A DNA stretch of 64,000 nt from Dysgonomonas sp. UBA5412 (GTDB taxonomy: Bacteria > Bacteroidota > Bacteroidia > Bacteroidales > Dysgonomonadaceae), in the NCBI GenBank assembly GCA_002409595.1, contig DHNQ01000016.1, forward strand, positions 58,246-122,245, written 5' to 3'. Of the stretch, positions 17,369-27,361 are shown in pieces. A program made the position numbers and the translations under genes. Under the pieces are notes generated by a model. That model saw only the letters and a list, made by a program, of their open reading frames with translations. It was not told the DNA's origin and did no database searches. The first letter of the stretch is position 1. Every line of letters begins with the position of its first letter.

Positions 17369-19747
17369 CTATATCAGATTGCCAATCTTAAATCCTAAGA
17401 ATACTGTACGGGGAAGGCTTGGTCCATAGATGTAAGATGGGTCACGATCTATACCTTTATCAAAGTCTTTTTGATATGAATTAAATATATTTTTCATCCC
17501 GGCAAACCATTCTATATTAACATCTTTACTGATCTTCATATCATAATGAAATTTTATTCCGGCATCGAAGAAGCGTTTCGATTTTCGTAATTCGCCATCT
17601 TCCGGCACTTCGATTTCCGGGCCAAAATATGGAACAAGCATTTTGCCGGTATAGTTTCCGGTAGCAGAAACTCCAAAGTTGCGGGCAAACTCCCAATCTA
17701 AAGTAAAGAAGCCATAATTGTCTGGTGTTCTGAAAAAATTCTTTTCACCAAATGTTTCTTCTGCTGTTTTATATTTACTGGATTGTATTGTAAATCCGAC
17801 AGTAGCAGTAAGTTTATCCGATGGAGTCAGCTTAGCCTCTATATTCAATCCTTTTACTACAGCTCCATCTTTAGAATTGACACGAGTATAAATAACTGTT
17901 CCGTTTTCGTCGGGAGCACCAATTTCATTACGGAAAGGATTGTGTAATTTATTATAAAACCCTTCTATCAGAATATTAGTATTTATATCGCCCAGCTTCT
18001 TGTTGAAGTCGAAAGACAAAGTAAAACTTGAGCTATTTTCTTGCTTCAGATTAGGATCATTCTTATTTATTACCTGACGAGAGCCGGAGGTTTCTATATG
18101 TAAATCTTCATCAAATATTTGTGGGGCACGATATCCTCTGGAATAGCCGAAACGAGTTTGCAGAAAAGAGGTAAGATCGTACATTACACTAGCTCTAGGT
18201 ACTAGTACCGTTCCCGATTTGTCGCTATCATTACTTTGTTTGTCATTTACTGAGTAATGCTCAACTCTACCTCCTGCTAAGAATTTTGCTTTCCCTACTT
18301 TTATTTCATATTGGGCAAAAGCTCCTGTGGTAGCCAAAGACTGATCTGACACAATTCTGTTAGGCACATGCGTCACCTCTATCGCACCCTTATCGTTCAA
18401 GGCATATTCGGGATAGCCGAGTTTCTTATCGGTCAAATGAGATTCGGTACGTTCTACACCACCGATTAAAGACGACAAATCGTTGATAGAAAATTTATAC
18501 TGAGCACCTAAGTTATATGTTTTGTCTTTTGTATTTCCATAATCACTCAAAGATTGATTAGCTCCATAATAAGAGTCACGATCCAAATATTGTCCCGAAG
18601 CAAATACTGTCAGCAAGTCGCTTTCACGTAAATATTGTTCGAAAGTCAATGCTCCCGTAACCATATTATGCTTTACTGATTCTGAGATATCTCTTTCATG
18701 GTCAGGGTAATCTTGTTTATTTCCACCCTTGCGTTCTTCTCTTATATTAAAGAAATCGAGACTCAGTTTGCTTCTGTAAGCAGGACGATGAAAAATACGA
18801 GCACCAATTACAGTATTTTTCATTGGGGCTATTTCAGAGAAACTATCATCGTTAGAATCAAACATCTTACGGTCACGCATATTGCCAAATACCGAGATAC
18901 CTGATTTATAATCGTCCGTTACTAAAGAAGCATTGAATGTAGTATTGTAATCGGCAGCAGGCCCATTAGACCCACTAACGCCCGTTCCGATCAAAGATGT
19001 GTTAAATCCGGCTTCGAAACTATTTGATTTGGGGTCTTTTAAGATTAGATTTATTGTACCGGCAATTGCATTAGAGCCATACAATACAGAACCTCCTCCT
19101 CTTACAACTTCAATACGTTCCAACATATTGGCTGGAATCAATTCCAACCCATATACTCCGGCAAGACCGCTAAAGATGGGGCGACTGTTTATCAATATCT
19201 GAGAGTAAGGTCCTTCCATCCCATTCATTCGAATTTGAGAAAAGCCACAATTCTGGCAATCATTTTCGTAACGTAAACCGGTACAGTAGTTCAACCCTTC
19301 TCCTAAAACAACCGATTGGGTGGTTTCTAGCATCTTGGTGCTAATTGTATTTACGATAACGGGAGTTTCTGTTCGTTTCTGAGAAGATCGTCCTGCTGTA
19401 ACAACTACTTCGTTGAGATTAAGGGCATCTTCTTCTATTTCAAAATTTAACTCTACGGATTTTCCTTTTTCTACTCTAACTTCTTTTTCGAGAGGTTTAA
19501 AACCAACTCCTTCTGCAACAATAATAAATTTGCCTTCGGGAAGATTCTTTAACGAGTAGCGCCCTACATCATCGGTAGTAGTTCCGATAGTTGTATTTTT
19601 GAGAACAACGTTAATGAATGATACATGTTCCTTTGTTTTCGAATTTACAACATGCCCGAAGATATTGGCATCTGTACGTACGGGATTTTCACTTGCAAAG
19701 AGGATTGCAGACCAAAGAAATGAAAAGAATAATAGAGTCTTCTTCAT
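17369..19747 (-). CDS. TonB-dependent outer-membrane receptor
   Basis: Active importer of scarce ligands across the outer membrane, powered by TonB. The 792-residue protein has a signal peptide (KKTLLFFSFLWSAILFASE), a carboxypeptidase-regulatory-like domain (about 25-110), a plug domain (about 120-240) with NLNEVVVTAG as the TonB-box-like start, and a 22-strand-type barrel ending in FKIGNLI. The plug contains ENDCQNCGFSQIRMNG, a Cys-x2-Cys pair seen in a Bacteroidota receptor subgroup annotated for iron, haem or cobalamin. No SusD-like lipoprotein follows, which argues against glycan uptake. Substrate unassigned. Confidence 0.92.
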   Translation of the reverse strand: MKKTLLFFSFLWSAILFASENPVRTDANIFGHVVNSKTKEHVSFINVVLKNTTIGTTTDDVGRYSLKNLPEGKFIIVAEGVGFKPLEKEVRVEKGKSVELNFEIEEDALNLNEVVVTAGRSSQKRTETPVIVNTISTKMLETTQSVVLGEGLNYCTGLRYENDCQNCGFSQIRMNGMEGPYSQILINSRPIFSGLAGVYGLELIPANMLERIEVVRGGGSVLYGSNAIAGTINLILKDPKSNSFEAGFNTSLIGTGVSGSNGPAADYNTTFNASLVTDDYKSGISVFGNMRDRKMFDSNDDSFSEIAPMKNTVIGARIFHRPAYRSKLSLDFFNIREERKGGNKQDYPDHERDISESVKHNMVTGALTFEQYLRESDLLTVFASGQYLDRDSYYGANQSLSDYGNTKDKTYNLGAQYKFSINDLSSLIGGVERTESHLTDKKLGYPEYALNDKGAIEVTHVPNRIVSDQSLATTGAFAQYEIKVGKAKFLAGGRVEHYSVNDKQSNDSDKSGTVLVPRASVMYDLTSFLQTRFGYSRGYRAPQIFDEDLHIETSGSRQVINKNDPNLKQENSSSFTLSFDFNKKLGDINTNILIEGFYNKLHNPFRNEIGAPDENGTVIYTRVNSKDGAVVKGLNIEAKLTPSDKLTATVGFTIQSSKYKTAEETFGEKNFFRTPDNYGFFTLDWEFARNFGVSATGNYTGKMLVPYFGPEIEVPEDGELRKSKRFFDAGIKFHYDMKISKDVNIEWFAGMKNIFNSYQKDFDKGIDRDPSYIYGPSLPRTVFLGFKIGNLI

Positions 19748-19829
19748 TTTGTAGATTTTTTATAGAAAGAACGTTTTTATATGAAGGGGCGAATTTAGGA
19801 GAAGAAGCACCTTTTCACAATCACAATAT

Positions 19830-19859
19830 GTAGGTATTTTGAGCTTTCAAAATACCTAC
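19830..19859. repeat. 13-bp perfect inverted repeat between two outer-membrane protein genes
   Basis: GTAGGTATTTTGA (19830-19842) is repeated as its exact reverse complement at 19847-19859 around a GCTT loop. It lies between the stop of the 935-residue gene and the start of the receptor gene. Neither strand has a good U-tract after the stem, so it is an imperfect terminator or a site for a protein or RNA structure. Confidence 0.6.
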
Positions 19860-19940
19860 TTATTGTATATATCTATAAAAAATAGAAGAAATCTATGAAA
19901 TGAGAATAAGTGTAATAAAAAGAATTATCCTTCTTACGCT

Positions 19941-22748
19941 TTAGAATCCGGGACCACGCCTGCCACCTCCTGGAGGAGGACCCGGATGTCTACCCGGTCC
20001 GGGCATATTGAAATCAGAACTTTTCGCTCCGCCTTTGAAAGATTGGAAACGAATGGTAAGACCTACCATAAAGTAACTGCTGATTGTATTTGTTGTAGAA
20101 TATGATATATTATTCGCAGTTGACGAGCGTGAGATGTTTGTCTGATCCTGCAATATATCATATATTTTAAATCGTAATGTTGCCGGAAAGTTTACAGAAC
20201 CGGATTCTGACTTAAATTTGATATTAAACTCTTTGGATAAAGATGCATTCCATATCCACGAATTTTCTTGATAGCCTCCTTCATAACCTGAGTTAGAAGA
20301 ATAATTCAAATCACTCTCAAGCACGAAATTGAATGGTAAATACCAAGCAATATCACCATATCCTCCATAATTATAAATCTCCTGATTCTGTATTGATCGG
20401 TCTCCGCTTGCAGATAAAGAGTTGCGTGTATTTTCATACGAAATATTTCCTCGCAAGTTAAACTGGAATTTATCTGAATTGAACTTTAATCCCAGATTTT
20501 CAGTCAGACTATATGTATTCGCTGTATTTTTTTCAGCGTCACCACCCGCCTGATCTGTAATAAAAGTATTATCTCTGTCGTATTTTACAAAAGTTCTGGC
20601 ATTTATAGAAAATCGCTTATTTTTTAATGGCGTATTATACATAAACATAAAACGTCCTGTCATATTTCCATCAATATTTTCATACGTTGTATTTCTACTA
20701 TTTCCGGCACCTATATGAGTTACAGAAGCAATAGCATTCGTTGTATAACGAACATCCATAAAACTCATTATGGAAGCAGCTCTTTCGGGCATATATTTTT
20801 GATAACGAACATTCAAATGATGCTCAAAGCTAGGTTTCAGATTCGGATTTCCCCAAACCGTATCTGTTGCGTTCTGAGAGATGATACCATCATAAAGCTG
20901 ATCGGTAGAAGCCTGACCAGTATGTCCATCATATCTTATACGCAAGTTATGCCTACGATCCCATAGATAATTAAATTCTACACGCGGAGCAAAATTCATA
21001 AAATTACGGGCTTTGTCCTTATCCTCTTCCATATTTGGCTGTATCACCGAAGTTTGAGATCGTGAAGGCTCTAAACCAACTCCAACAGTATAGTTATATT
21101 TGGGCTGACGACGTTGAAAGTTAAGTGATACGTTTTGAGTTAAGAAATCATTCTTGGTTATGCGTGTATAATCATCTGCCACAATTGTATAGTTTCCTGA
21201 AGCATCCTTGTCATAGGTTTTCTTATCCGTCTCAGAGTGATTATTCTTTATATCATAAGCAAACTCAAGAAAATTGCCTCGCCCGACTGGTTCAAGATAT
21301 GATAAACGGGCACGCCAATTATAGCTATCATTCTTTTGATTATACAACTGATCTTGTATTTTAGACTTACCTGTATTGTAATAATCTGTCAAAGCATAAG
21401 TTAATCCGTCAGTACTACCATTTGACAATCCGCCCGAAAATTCGACAGTTACAGATCTACCATTCCGATTCAAAATCCTATTCATCAAGAGATTTCCGTT
21501 CAAACGTAAGGTATGCCCATCTGATGAAGATTGAGATATTGATCTAAGGTTATCGTTCGAATCCAGATCGCTACTACGCTCCGATTCTCCTACCCCCAAC
21601 TGATTAGTTTTCGAATATTTAATATCAGGTCTAAATACAATATTGGTCAGACTATCCGGCGTCCATTCAAACCTAAAGCGTCCATTAATATTTTTAGTAT
21701 CAGTATCATTTGACGAGGTTTTATTCTCTGTCATATCACTATTGGTATATGTTGTACTGCTGATAGTTTCTACCTTATTATCCACTCCTCTATATTGTAC
21801 ATCAGCATCATATTTCAACTTATTAGAAGGTTCTAAAGCCAGATTCACTCCACCCATGGTCGTTTCAGACAGTCCCCTATTTCTGCCCCAGCCTCGTCCG
21901 CCTCCACCAGATCCGGCATTATTATTATTGTTGAAGTTTCCTAAAACTGAAATCCGATTATTTCCCCGTGCAACATTAACAAATCCATTAGTCTCATAAC
22001 GGTCTTTATTTCCGTAACCGCCCGATGCCGTTCCCATTACACCTTCTTTCATTCCCGGTTTTACGACCAGATTGATCACTGTCTCTTCTTCTCCATCGTC
22101 AAAACCGGTGATCTGTGCCATATCTGATTTCTTATCCAGAACTTGCAATTTTTCTATCATATTAGCCGGCAAATTCTCAGATGCTGTCTTAGGGTCATCA
22201 CTAAAAAACTCTTTGCCATCAACAAGTATCTTGGATATATCTTTTCCATTAACGGTGATTTTACCATCAGCATCAATCTCCGCGCCCGGTATTTTCTTTA
22301 TCAAATCACCTAAAACGGCACTCTCCTGGACTTTATAAGAAGAAGCATTGTATTCTGCCGTATCACCTTTTATTATTATTTCGGGGGCTTTTGCTTCCAC
22401 AATTGCTTCTGCAAGCATTACCCCATCCTCTTTCAGATAAACAGAACCTACCGACGTTTTCTGACGCATATCTATATTGATAAATTGTTCGAGATATCCC
22501 AAAAAAGAAATATGTACTATATATTTTCCGGATTTAACTCCTACACTAAACCGCCCGGACTGATTAGTTGCCGTACCTGTAACATAGGCGCTATCGGCTT
22601 CGTTTAGGATTCGAATACTTGCTAATTCGACACCTTCTTTTGTGCCATCATCAAATACAGTACCTGTTATACTTACGGACTGTGATTGCGCATTTAATTG
22701 AAAAAACAAGCACAAAAACAGAATTACGGGGATAATTCTCTTCATCAT
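19941..22748 (-). CDS. Outer-membrane beta-barrel protein with carboxypeptidase-regulatory-like domain
   Basis: A 935-residue protein with signal peptide (KRIIPVILFLCLFFQLNAQ), an N-terminal regulatory-like beta domain (about 25-110), a plug-like region with SAVLGDLIKKIPG and ISKILVDGKEFF, and a large barrel rich in alternating aromatic strands. This is the TonB-receptor-related family found throughout Bacteroidota (OMP_b-brl_3 type). The last 20 residues are a Gly/Pro/Arg tail (PGPPPGGGRRGPGF), unusual for a barrel end. The ligand and any TonB dependence are unknown. Two adjacent ATGs exist (22748 and 22745); either fits. Same strand as the receptor downstream, separated by 193 bases. Confidence 0.85.
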   Translation of the reverse strand: MMKRIIPVILFLCLFFQLNAQSQSVSITGTVFDDGTKEGVELASIRILNEADSAYVTGTATNQSGRFSVGVKSGKYIVHISFLGYLEQFINIDMRQKTSVGSVYLKEDGVMLAEAIVEAKAPEIIIKGDTAEYNASSYKVQESAVLGDLIKKIPGAEIDADGKITVNGKDISKILVDGKEFFSDDPKTASENLPANMIEKLQVLDKKSDMAQITGFDDGEEETVINLVVKPGMKEGVMGTASGGYGNKDRYETNGFVNVARGNNRISVLGNFNNNNNAGSGGGGRGWGRNRGLSETTMGGVNLALEPSNKLKYDADVQYRGVDNKVETISSTTYTNSDMTENKTSSNDTDTKNINGRFRFEWTPDSLTNIVFRPDIKYSKTNQLGVGESERSSDLDSNDNLRSISQSSSDGHTLRLNGNLLMNRILNRNGRSVTVEFSGGLSNGSTDGLTYALTDYYNTGKSKIQDQLYNQKNDSYNWRARLSYLEPVGRGNFLEFAYDIKNNHSETDKKTYDKDASGNYTIVADDYTRITKNDFLTQNVSLNFQRRQPKYNYTVGVGLEPSRSQTSVIQPNMEEDKDKARNFMNFAPRVEFNYLWDRRHNLRIRYDGHTGQASTDQLYDGIISQNATDTVWGNPNLKPSFEHHLNVRYQKYMPERAASIMSFMDVRYTTNAIASVTHIGAGNSRNTTYENIDGNMTGRFMFMYNTPLKNKRFSINARTFVKYDRDNTFITDQAGGDAEKNTANTYSLTENLGLKFNSDKFQFNLRGNISYENTRNSLSASGDRSIQNQEIYNYGGYGDIAWYLPFNFVLESDLNYSSNSGYEGGYQENSWIWNASLSKEFNIKFKSESGSVNFPATLRFKIYDILQDQTNISRSSTANNISYSTTNTISSYFMVGLTIRFQSFKGGAKSSDFNMPGPGRHPGPPPGGGRRGPGF

Positions 22749-22910
22749 TTCCTTTTTTGCTTCAATTTGATTTACTTGAAAAGTAAGACTATATCTTTTA
22801 TAAAAGGTTTAAACCTATTTGTGTTTTTTATCAAAAAAAATAAATTAATCTCATTATATTTATTTCAGAAAAGATAAAAACAGCAACAGTATTCCTTTAT
22901 AAAAAAGCGT

Positions 22911-22918
22911 TATCTTTG
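22911..22918 (+). promoter_or_regulatory. Predicted -7 element for ftsK
   Basis: TATCTTTG, an exact TAnnTTTG match, 54 bases before the ftsK ATG, in a 224-base divergent spacer. No -33 TTTG at the right distance. Confidence 0.6.
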
Positions 22919-22972
22919 TACATTACAATTAAAATAAATAAATACTACAAGAGTATTTAACTCTTTATAAAT

Positions 22973-25486
22973 ATGGCGAAAAGGACTGTTCAGAAAAAGA
23001 AAAAACAAAGCAAGGGAGCTTTATTCTTAGAATTTATAAAAAAGGAACGGACTAAATTTCTATTGGGAGTATGTCTTGCTTTTCTGGGAGCATATATTCT
23101 ACTCGGACAGATATCGTTTTTTGCAACCGGAGCTGCAGATCAGAGCAAAGTTGTCAACCGGTATTTCTTCGACCTTATAATGCACAAACAGCAGATAAGC
23201 AACTGGACTGGTGTTGCAGGAGCTTTTATTGCTGAGAAATTCATAAATCAGTGGTTCGGCATATTCTCTTTGCTGATTCCTATCTATTTCATATTGATGG
23301 GACTAAAGCTTATGCGAGTGGTACATATATCCGCCATCCGCACCTTTTTACTATTAGCTTTCGCCATGATCTGGGGTTCTATCACCAGTACATTTATTCT
23401 ATCACGATTTTTCAGTGACACACATATTATTTGGGGCGGAGCACATGGTCAATATATAGAGCAGATGCTGGAGGCGACACTCGGCATACCGGGCGTCTTG
23501 ATGGTAATCATATTACTACTTATCATTTTTCTGATCATTACTAAAAAGACTTCGATGGAGTTTTTCAGAAATCTCTTTAAAAACCCCTTGAAGAATAACA
23601 ACGAAAACGAGATAGATCCCGAGTTAGAGAATTACTACGACGAGGAGGAAGAAATTGAAGAACCGGTAAAAGATAAAAAGCATTGGTTTGCTTTTTTTAG
23701 TAGAAAGAAAAAAGAGAGCGAAGAAAAAACCGAATTACGACCAGAGGCAAACAACAAACGAAGCTTGAACACAAAGCAGTCTGAAGATCCAATTAAGAAA
23801 GAAGTATCTCAAAAAGCTGAGAATCTAAATCCCGATCAGGATTTCGAAATTGTTGTACCCAAAGACGAAGAGTTCATACAACCGGAAAAACGTTCGACCC
23901 CTACCACTAGTTCTCCAATAAATACAACAACAAACCAAGAGGTCGATATACTACCAGAGAACATGGACGGAGAGGAAATGGAAGAATATGATCCGACTAA
24001 AGATTTATCCAGTTTTAGTTTTCCATCCACCAATCTGCTAAAGGTATATGACACTACCGGCAAAGGAGTTGACATGAATGAACAGAATGCCAATAAAAGC
24101 AAGATCATTACAACTCTCCAAAATTATGGTATTGAGATAACATCCATAAAAGCTACGGTAGGACCTACTATCACATTATACGAAATAGTACCGAAGGCAG
24201 GAGTTCGAATATCAAAAATACGTAATTTGGAAGACGACATTGCTCTTAGTCTTTCGGCATTGGGTATCCGTATTATTGCCCCTATGCCCGGAAAAGGGAC
24301 TATCGGAATAGAGGTTCCGAACAAAGACCCTCAAATAGTATCCATGCAGTCGGTCATTGCCTCTCGCAGATTTCAAGAGTGTCAATACGATCTGCCCGTT
24401 GCTCTAGGTAAAACAATTACCAATGAGATTTTTATGTTCGACCTTTGCAAAATGCCTCACTTACTAGTGGCGGGAGCAACAGGACAAGGAAAATCGGTAG
24501 GGCTTAATGCCATTATAACATCGCTCTTATACAAGAAGCATCCGGCGGAAATGAAGATGGTACTTGTAGACCCTAAGATGGTAGAGTTTAATATTTATTC
24601 CCGAATAGAGAATCATTATCTGGCAAAGCTTCCTGATGCAGAAAAAGCCATTATAACAGATGTAACGAAGGTAACGCAGACGCTCAATTCTTTGACAAAA
24701 GAGATGGACGACCGTTACGAGCTACTAATGAATGCGGGAGTAAGAAATATAAAAGAATATAACGAGAAGTTTAAAAAGCGTCGTTTGAACCCTTTGAAAG
24801 GGCATAAATTCCTGCCATACATAGTTGTAGTCATTGATGAGTTTGGTGACTTAATAATGACAGCCGGAAAAGAGATAGAGATGCCGATTGCCCGTATTGC
24901 CCAAAAGGCGAGAGCTGTGGGCATGCACATGATTATAGCAACACAGCGTCCTACAACAAACATTATTACAGGAACGATAAAGGCAAACTTTCCTGCACGC
25001 ATGGCGTTTAGGGTGACTTCGCAAATAGACTCGCGCACGATATTGGATATGTCGGGAGCAAACCAATTGATAGGACGAGGAGATATGCTCTTCTCGCAAG
25101 GAAGTGATCTTGTCCGCATCCAATGCGCGTTTGTAGATACACCGGAGGTAGAAGGTATAGCCCAATACATAGAAAAGCAACAAGGTTATGGTCATGCATT
25201 CGATCTTCCTGAATATGTAGGGGAAGGTAGTGATGATAAGATTGGAAACATAGATATGAATGACAGAGATCCATTGTTTGATGAAGCAGCCCGACTTATA
25301 GTCGTACATCAACAAGGTTCAACATCACTCATACAGAGAAAGTTTTCTATCGGATATAACCGTGCCGGACGATTGATGGATCAGTTAGAGGCTGCGGGTA
25401 TAGTAGGACCAACTCAAGGCAGTAAAGCACGCGATGTCCTTATTGCCGACGAATACAGTTTGGAACAAAGATTAAACTCATTCTAA
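22973..25486 (+). CDS. ftsK: DNA translocase FtsK
   Basis: Membrane-anchored hexameric motor that pumps chromosome ends through the division septum and triggers dimer resolution. 837 residues: lysine-rich start, four predicted transmembrane helices (about 25-195), an acidic, low-complexity linker (about 205-350), then the alpha/beta motor with Walker A GATGQGKSVG (Lys507) and Walker B VVVIDEFGDLI, and a C-terminal gamma winged helix (SLIQRKFSIGYNRAGRLMDQLE) that reads KOPS-type sequences. The linker is much shorter than in Escherichia coli FtsK. Followed after 77 bases by the lolA-like gene, with no terminator, so probably cotranscribed. Confidence 0.96.
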   Translation: MAKRTVQKKKKQSKGALFLEFIKKERTKFLLGVCLAFLGAYILLGQISFFATGAADQSKVVNRYFFDLIMHKQQISNWTGVAGAFIAEKFINQWFGIFSLLIPIYFILMGLKLMRVVHISAIRTFLLLAFAMIWGSITSTFILSRFFSDTHIIWGGAHGQYIEQMLEATLGIPGVLMVIILLLIIFLIITKKTSMEFFRNLFKNPLKNNNENEIDPELENYYDEEEEIEEPVKDKKHWFAFFSRKKKESEEKTELRPEANNKRSLNTKQSEDPIKKEVSQKAENLNPDQDFEIVVPKDEEFIQPEKRSTPTTSSPINTTTNQEVDILPENMDGEEMEEYDPTKDLSSFSFPSTNLLKVYDTTGKGVDMNEQNANKSKIITTLQNYGIEITSIKATVGPTITLYEIVPKAGVRISKIRNLEDDIALSLSALGIRIIAPMPGKGTIGIEVPNKDPQIVSMQSVIASRRFQECQYDLPVALGKTITNEIFMFDLCKMPHLLVAGATGQGKSVGLNAIITSLLYKKHPAEMKMVLVDPKMVEFNIYSRIENHYLAKLPDAEKAIITDVTKVTQTLNSLTKEMDDRYELLMNAGVRNIKEYNEKFKKRRLNPLKGHKFLPYIVVVIDEFGDLIMTAGKEIEMPIARIAQKARAVGMHMIIATQRPTTNIITGTIKANFPARMAFRVTSQIDSRTILDMSGANQLIGRGDMLFSQGSDLVRIQCAFVDTPEVEGIAQYIEKQQGYGHAFDLPEYVGEGSDDKIGNIDMNDRDPLFDEAARLIVVHQQGSTSLIQRKFSIGYNRAGRLMDQLEAAGIVGPTQGSKARDVLIADEYSLEQRLNSF

Positions 25487-25563
25487 GAGATAAGGTGCAA
25501 ACGACTTTAAACCTTTAAATAACAGGAAGGTCTAATTAAATAGAATTAAAGATATTCAACAAT

Positions 25564-26202
25564 ATGAAAACAAAACTTCTTACATGCTGCGCTCTATTAC
25601 TTTTAGTAACAGGTCTATCAGCTCAAAATGCCCGTTCTATATTAGATAAGGCAAACGACACATATAATAAATCGGGAGCTATCACAGCCAGCTTTACCCT
25701 TGATGCCAAAGATCCTAAAACAAAACGGACTTCCAGCTATGATGGGACTGTATTTATGAAGGGCAATAAATTCAAGATAGATATACCAGATGCTACAACG
25801 TGGTTTGACGGAACTACCCAATGGGTATATATAAAAGACACCGAGGAGGTAAACATAACCAATCCGACGGGGCAAGAGTTGCAAGCAATAAGTCCATCCG
25901 TTCTTTTTGGAATATACAAGAAAGGGTTTAATCTTGCTTATAAAGGGCAGAATATTGTAAATGGCAAGAATGTGTCAACTGTGGAACTAACTCCTCAAAA
26001 GAAGGGTGGAGACTTTACTAAGATCATTGTTGATATAAACCAAGCGGACAATATGTTTGCAAGAATATCTCTTACAGATAAGTCGGGGATACAGAATATC
26101 TTAACAATAAAATCGTATAAGCAACAACCTACTCTCAACGACTCTACATTCCAATTCAACAAAAAAGAATATCCGGGAGCAGAAGTAGTTGACTTGCGAT
26201 AA
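25564..26202 (+). CDS. LolA-like outer-membrane lipoprotein carrier
   Basis: Periplasmic protein of 212 residues with a clear signal peptide (KTKLLTCCALLLLVTGLSAQ). The body has the LolA/LolB half-barrel pattern: TASFTLDAKDPKTKRTSSYDGTVFMKGNKFKI followed by WFDGTTQWVYIKDTEEVNI-type strands, split by many aromatic positions. The family ferries lipoproteins from the inner to the outer membrane; Bacteroidota versions are divergent, so exact activity is inferred from family membership. It follows ftsK by 77 bases, an arrangement I recall from other Bacteroidota. Confidence 0.8.
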   Translation: MKTKLLTCCALLLLVTGLSAQNARSILDKANDTYNKSGAITASFTLDAKDPKTKRTSSYDGTVFMKGNKFKIDIPDATTWFDGTTQWVYIKDTEEVNITNPTGQELQAISPSVLFGIYKKGFNLAYKGQNIVNGKNVSTVELTPQKKGGDFTKIIVDINQADNMFARISLTDKSGIQNILTIKSYKQQPTLNDSTFQFNKKEYPGAEVVDLR

Positions 26203-26257
26203 CGACAAGGCTATAAATTCCATTTATCATTCGATAAAAAATAAGGAATAGATGAGC

Positions 26258-26288
26258 TTTGAATCAATAATCATTTTCAATATCTTTG
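26258..26288 (+). promoter_or_regulatory. Predicted promoter for trxB
   Basis: -33 TTTG (26258-26261) and -7 TATCTTTG (26281-26288) with a 19-base spacer, 36 bases before the ATG. One of the best promoter matches in the window. Confidence 0.75.
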
Positions 26289-26323
26289 TATAAATAATAA
26301 ATAACATATATAAATCTGAGAAT

Positions 26324-27265
26324 ATGAATGAAAAAGTACGCTGCCTGATTATAGGTTCAGGACCAGCAGGATATACCGCTGCAATTTATGCTTCCAGAGC
26401 AAATTTATCTCCTATTTTATACGAAGGAATACAACCCGGAGGTCAGTTAACAACAACAACCGAGGTAGAAAACTTTCCCGGCTATCCCGAAGGAATTACA
26501 GGTCCGGAATTGATGGAAGACCTGAAGAAACAAGCTTCTCGTTTCGGTGCTGACATACGTAATGGTATAGCAACTTCTGTAGACTTTAGCAGCTCTCCCA
26601 AGAAAGTAGTAATTGATGGTGAGAAAACTATCGAAGCTGATGCCGTGATTATTTCTACCGGAGCAAGTGCTAAATATCTGGGATTGGCAGACGAAACTAA
26701 ATATGCAGGAATGGGAGTTTCGGCATGTGCAACTTGCGACGGATTCTTTTACAGAAAGAAAACAGTAGCCGTAGTAGGTGGAGGCGATACAGCTTGCGAA
26801 GAAGCAATATATCTGGCAGGATTGGCAGAAAAAGTATATCTGATTGTCCGTAAGCCATACCTCAGAGCATCGAAAGTTATGCAAGACAGAGCAATGCAAA
26901 ATTCAAAAATAGAAACATTGTTTGAATGTAATGCAGTAGGTTTATTCGGAGAAAACGGAGTTGAAGGTGCTCATATCGTAAAACATATGGGAGAAGCCAA
27001 CGAAGAAAAATTTGACATCAAGATAGACGGATTCTTCTTAGCTATCGGACACAAGCCGAATACTGACATCTTCAAAGATCAACTTAATCTGGACTCAGTA
27101 GGATACATTATTACGACACCCGGCACTCCTAGAACAAATGTAGAGGGAATCTTTGCTGCGGGAGACGTTGCCGACCCTCATTATCGTCAGGCAATTACTG
27201 CTGCCGGAACTGGTTGTCAGGCTGCTATCGAAGCTGAAAGATATCTGAGCGAAAAAGGATTGTAA
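26324..27265 (+). CDS. trxB: Thioredoxin-disulfide reductase
   Basis: FAD enzyme that passes electrons from NADPH to thioredoxin. The 313-residue protein shows the FAD-binding IIGSGPAGYTAAIYASRA at the N-terminus, the redox-active CATC (ACATCDGFF), the NADPH motif VVGGGDTACEEA and the C-terminal FAD motif GIFAAGDVADP. Length and order are those of low-molecular-weight bacterial TrxB. It has its own promoter and terminator, so it can be expressed as a single gene, fitting a role in oxidative stress defence of an anaerobe. Confidence 0.97.
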   Translation: MNEKVRCLIIGSGPAGYTAAIYASRANLSPILYEGIQPGGQLTTTTEVENFPGYPEGITGPELMEDLKKQASRFGADIRNGIATSVDFSSSPKKVVIDGEKTIEADAVIISTGASAKYLGLADETKYAGMGVSACATCDGFFYRKKTVAVVGGGDTACEEAIYLAGLAEKVYLIVRKPYLRASKVMQDRAMQNSKIETLFECNAVGLFGENGVEGAHIVKHMGEANEEKFDIKIDGFFLAIGHKPNTDIFKDQLNLDSVGYIITTPGTPRTNVEGIFAAGDVADPHYRQAITAAGTGCQAAIEAERYLSEKGL

Positions 27266-27294
27266 CAAGAAGAAACTTATCTAATATAAATCAG

Positions 27295-27326
27295 GCCTGT
27301 GGTATTTTGCCATAGGCTTTATTTTT
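27295..27326 (+). terminator. Intrinsic terminator after trxB
   Basis: Stem GCCTGTGG (27295-27302) with CCATAGGC (27310-27317), including one G-U pair, followed by TTTATTTTT. Its T-tract ends 2 bases before the -7 box of the next gene. Confidence 0.82.
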
Positions 27327-27327
27327 A

Positions 27328-27335
27328 TACTTTTG
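27328..27335 (+). promoter_or_regulatory. Predicted -7 element for the helix-hairpin-helix gene
   Basis: TACTTTTG matches TAnnTTTG and begins directly after the trxB terminator. It places transcription near 27342, so translation from the ATG at 27362 rather than the upstream GTG at 27299. Confidence 0.55.
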
Positions 27336-27361
27336 GAATCATTACCTTAACATCTATACAA

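Noticed and set aside
27299..27361. GTG-initiated extension of the helix-hairpin-helix gene
   Set aside because: It runs through the trxB terminator and the predicted -7 box.
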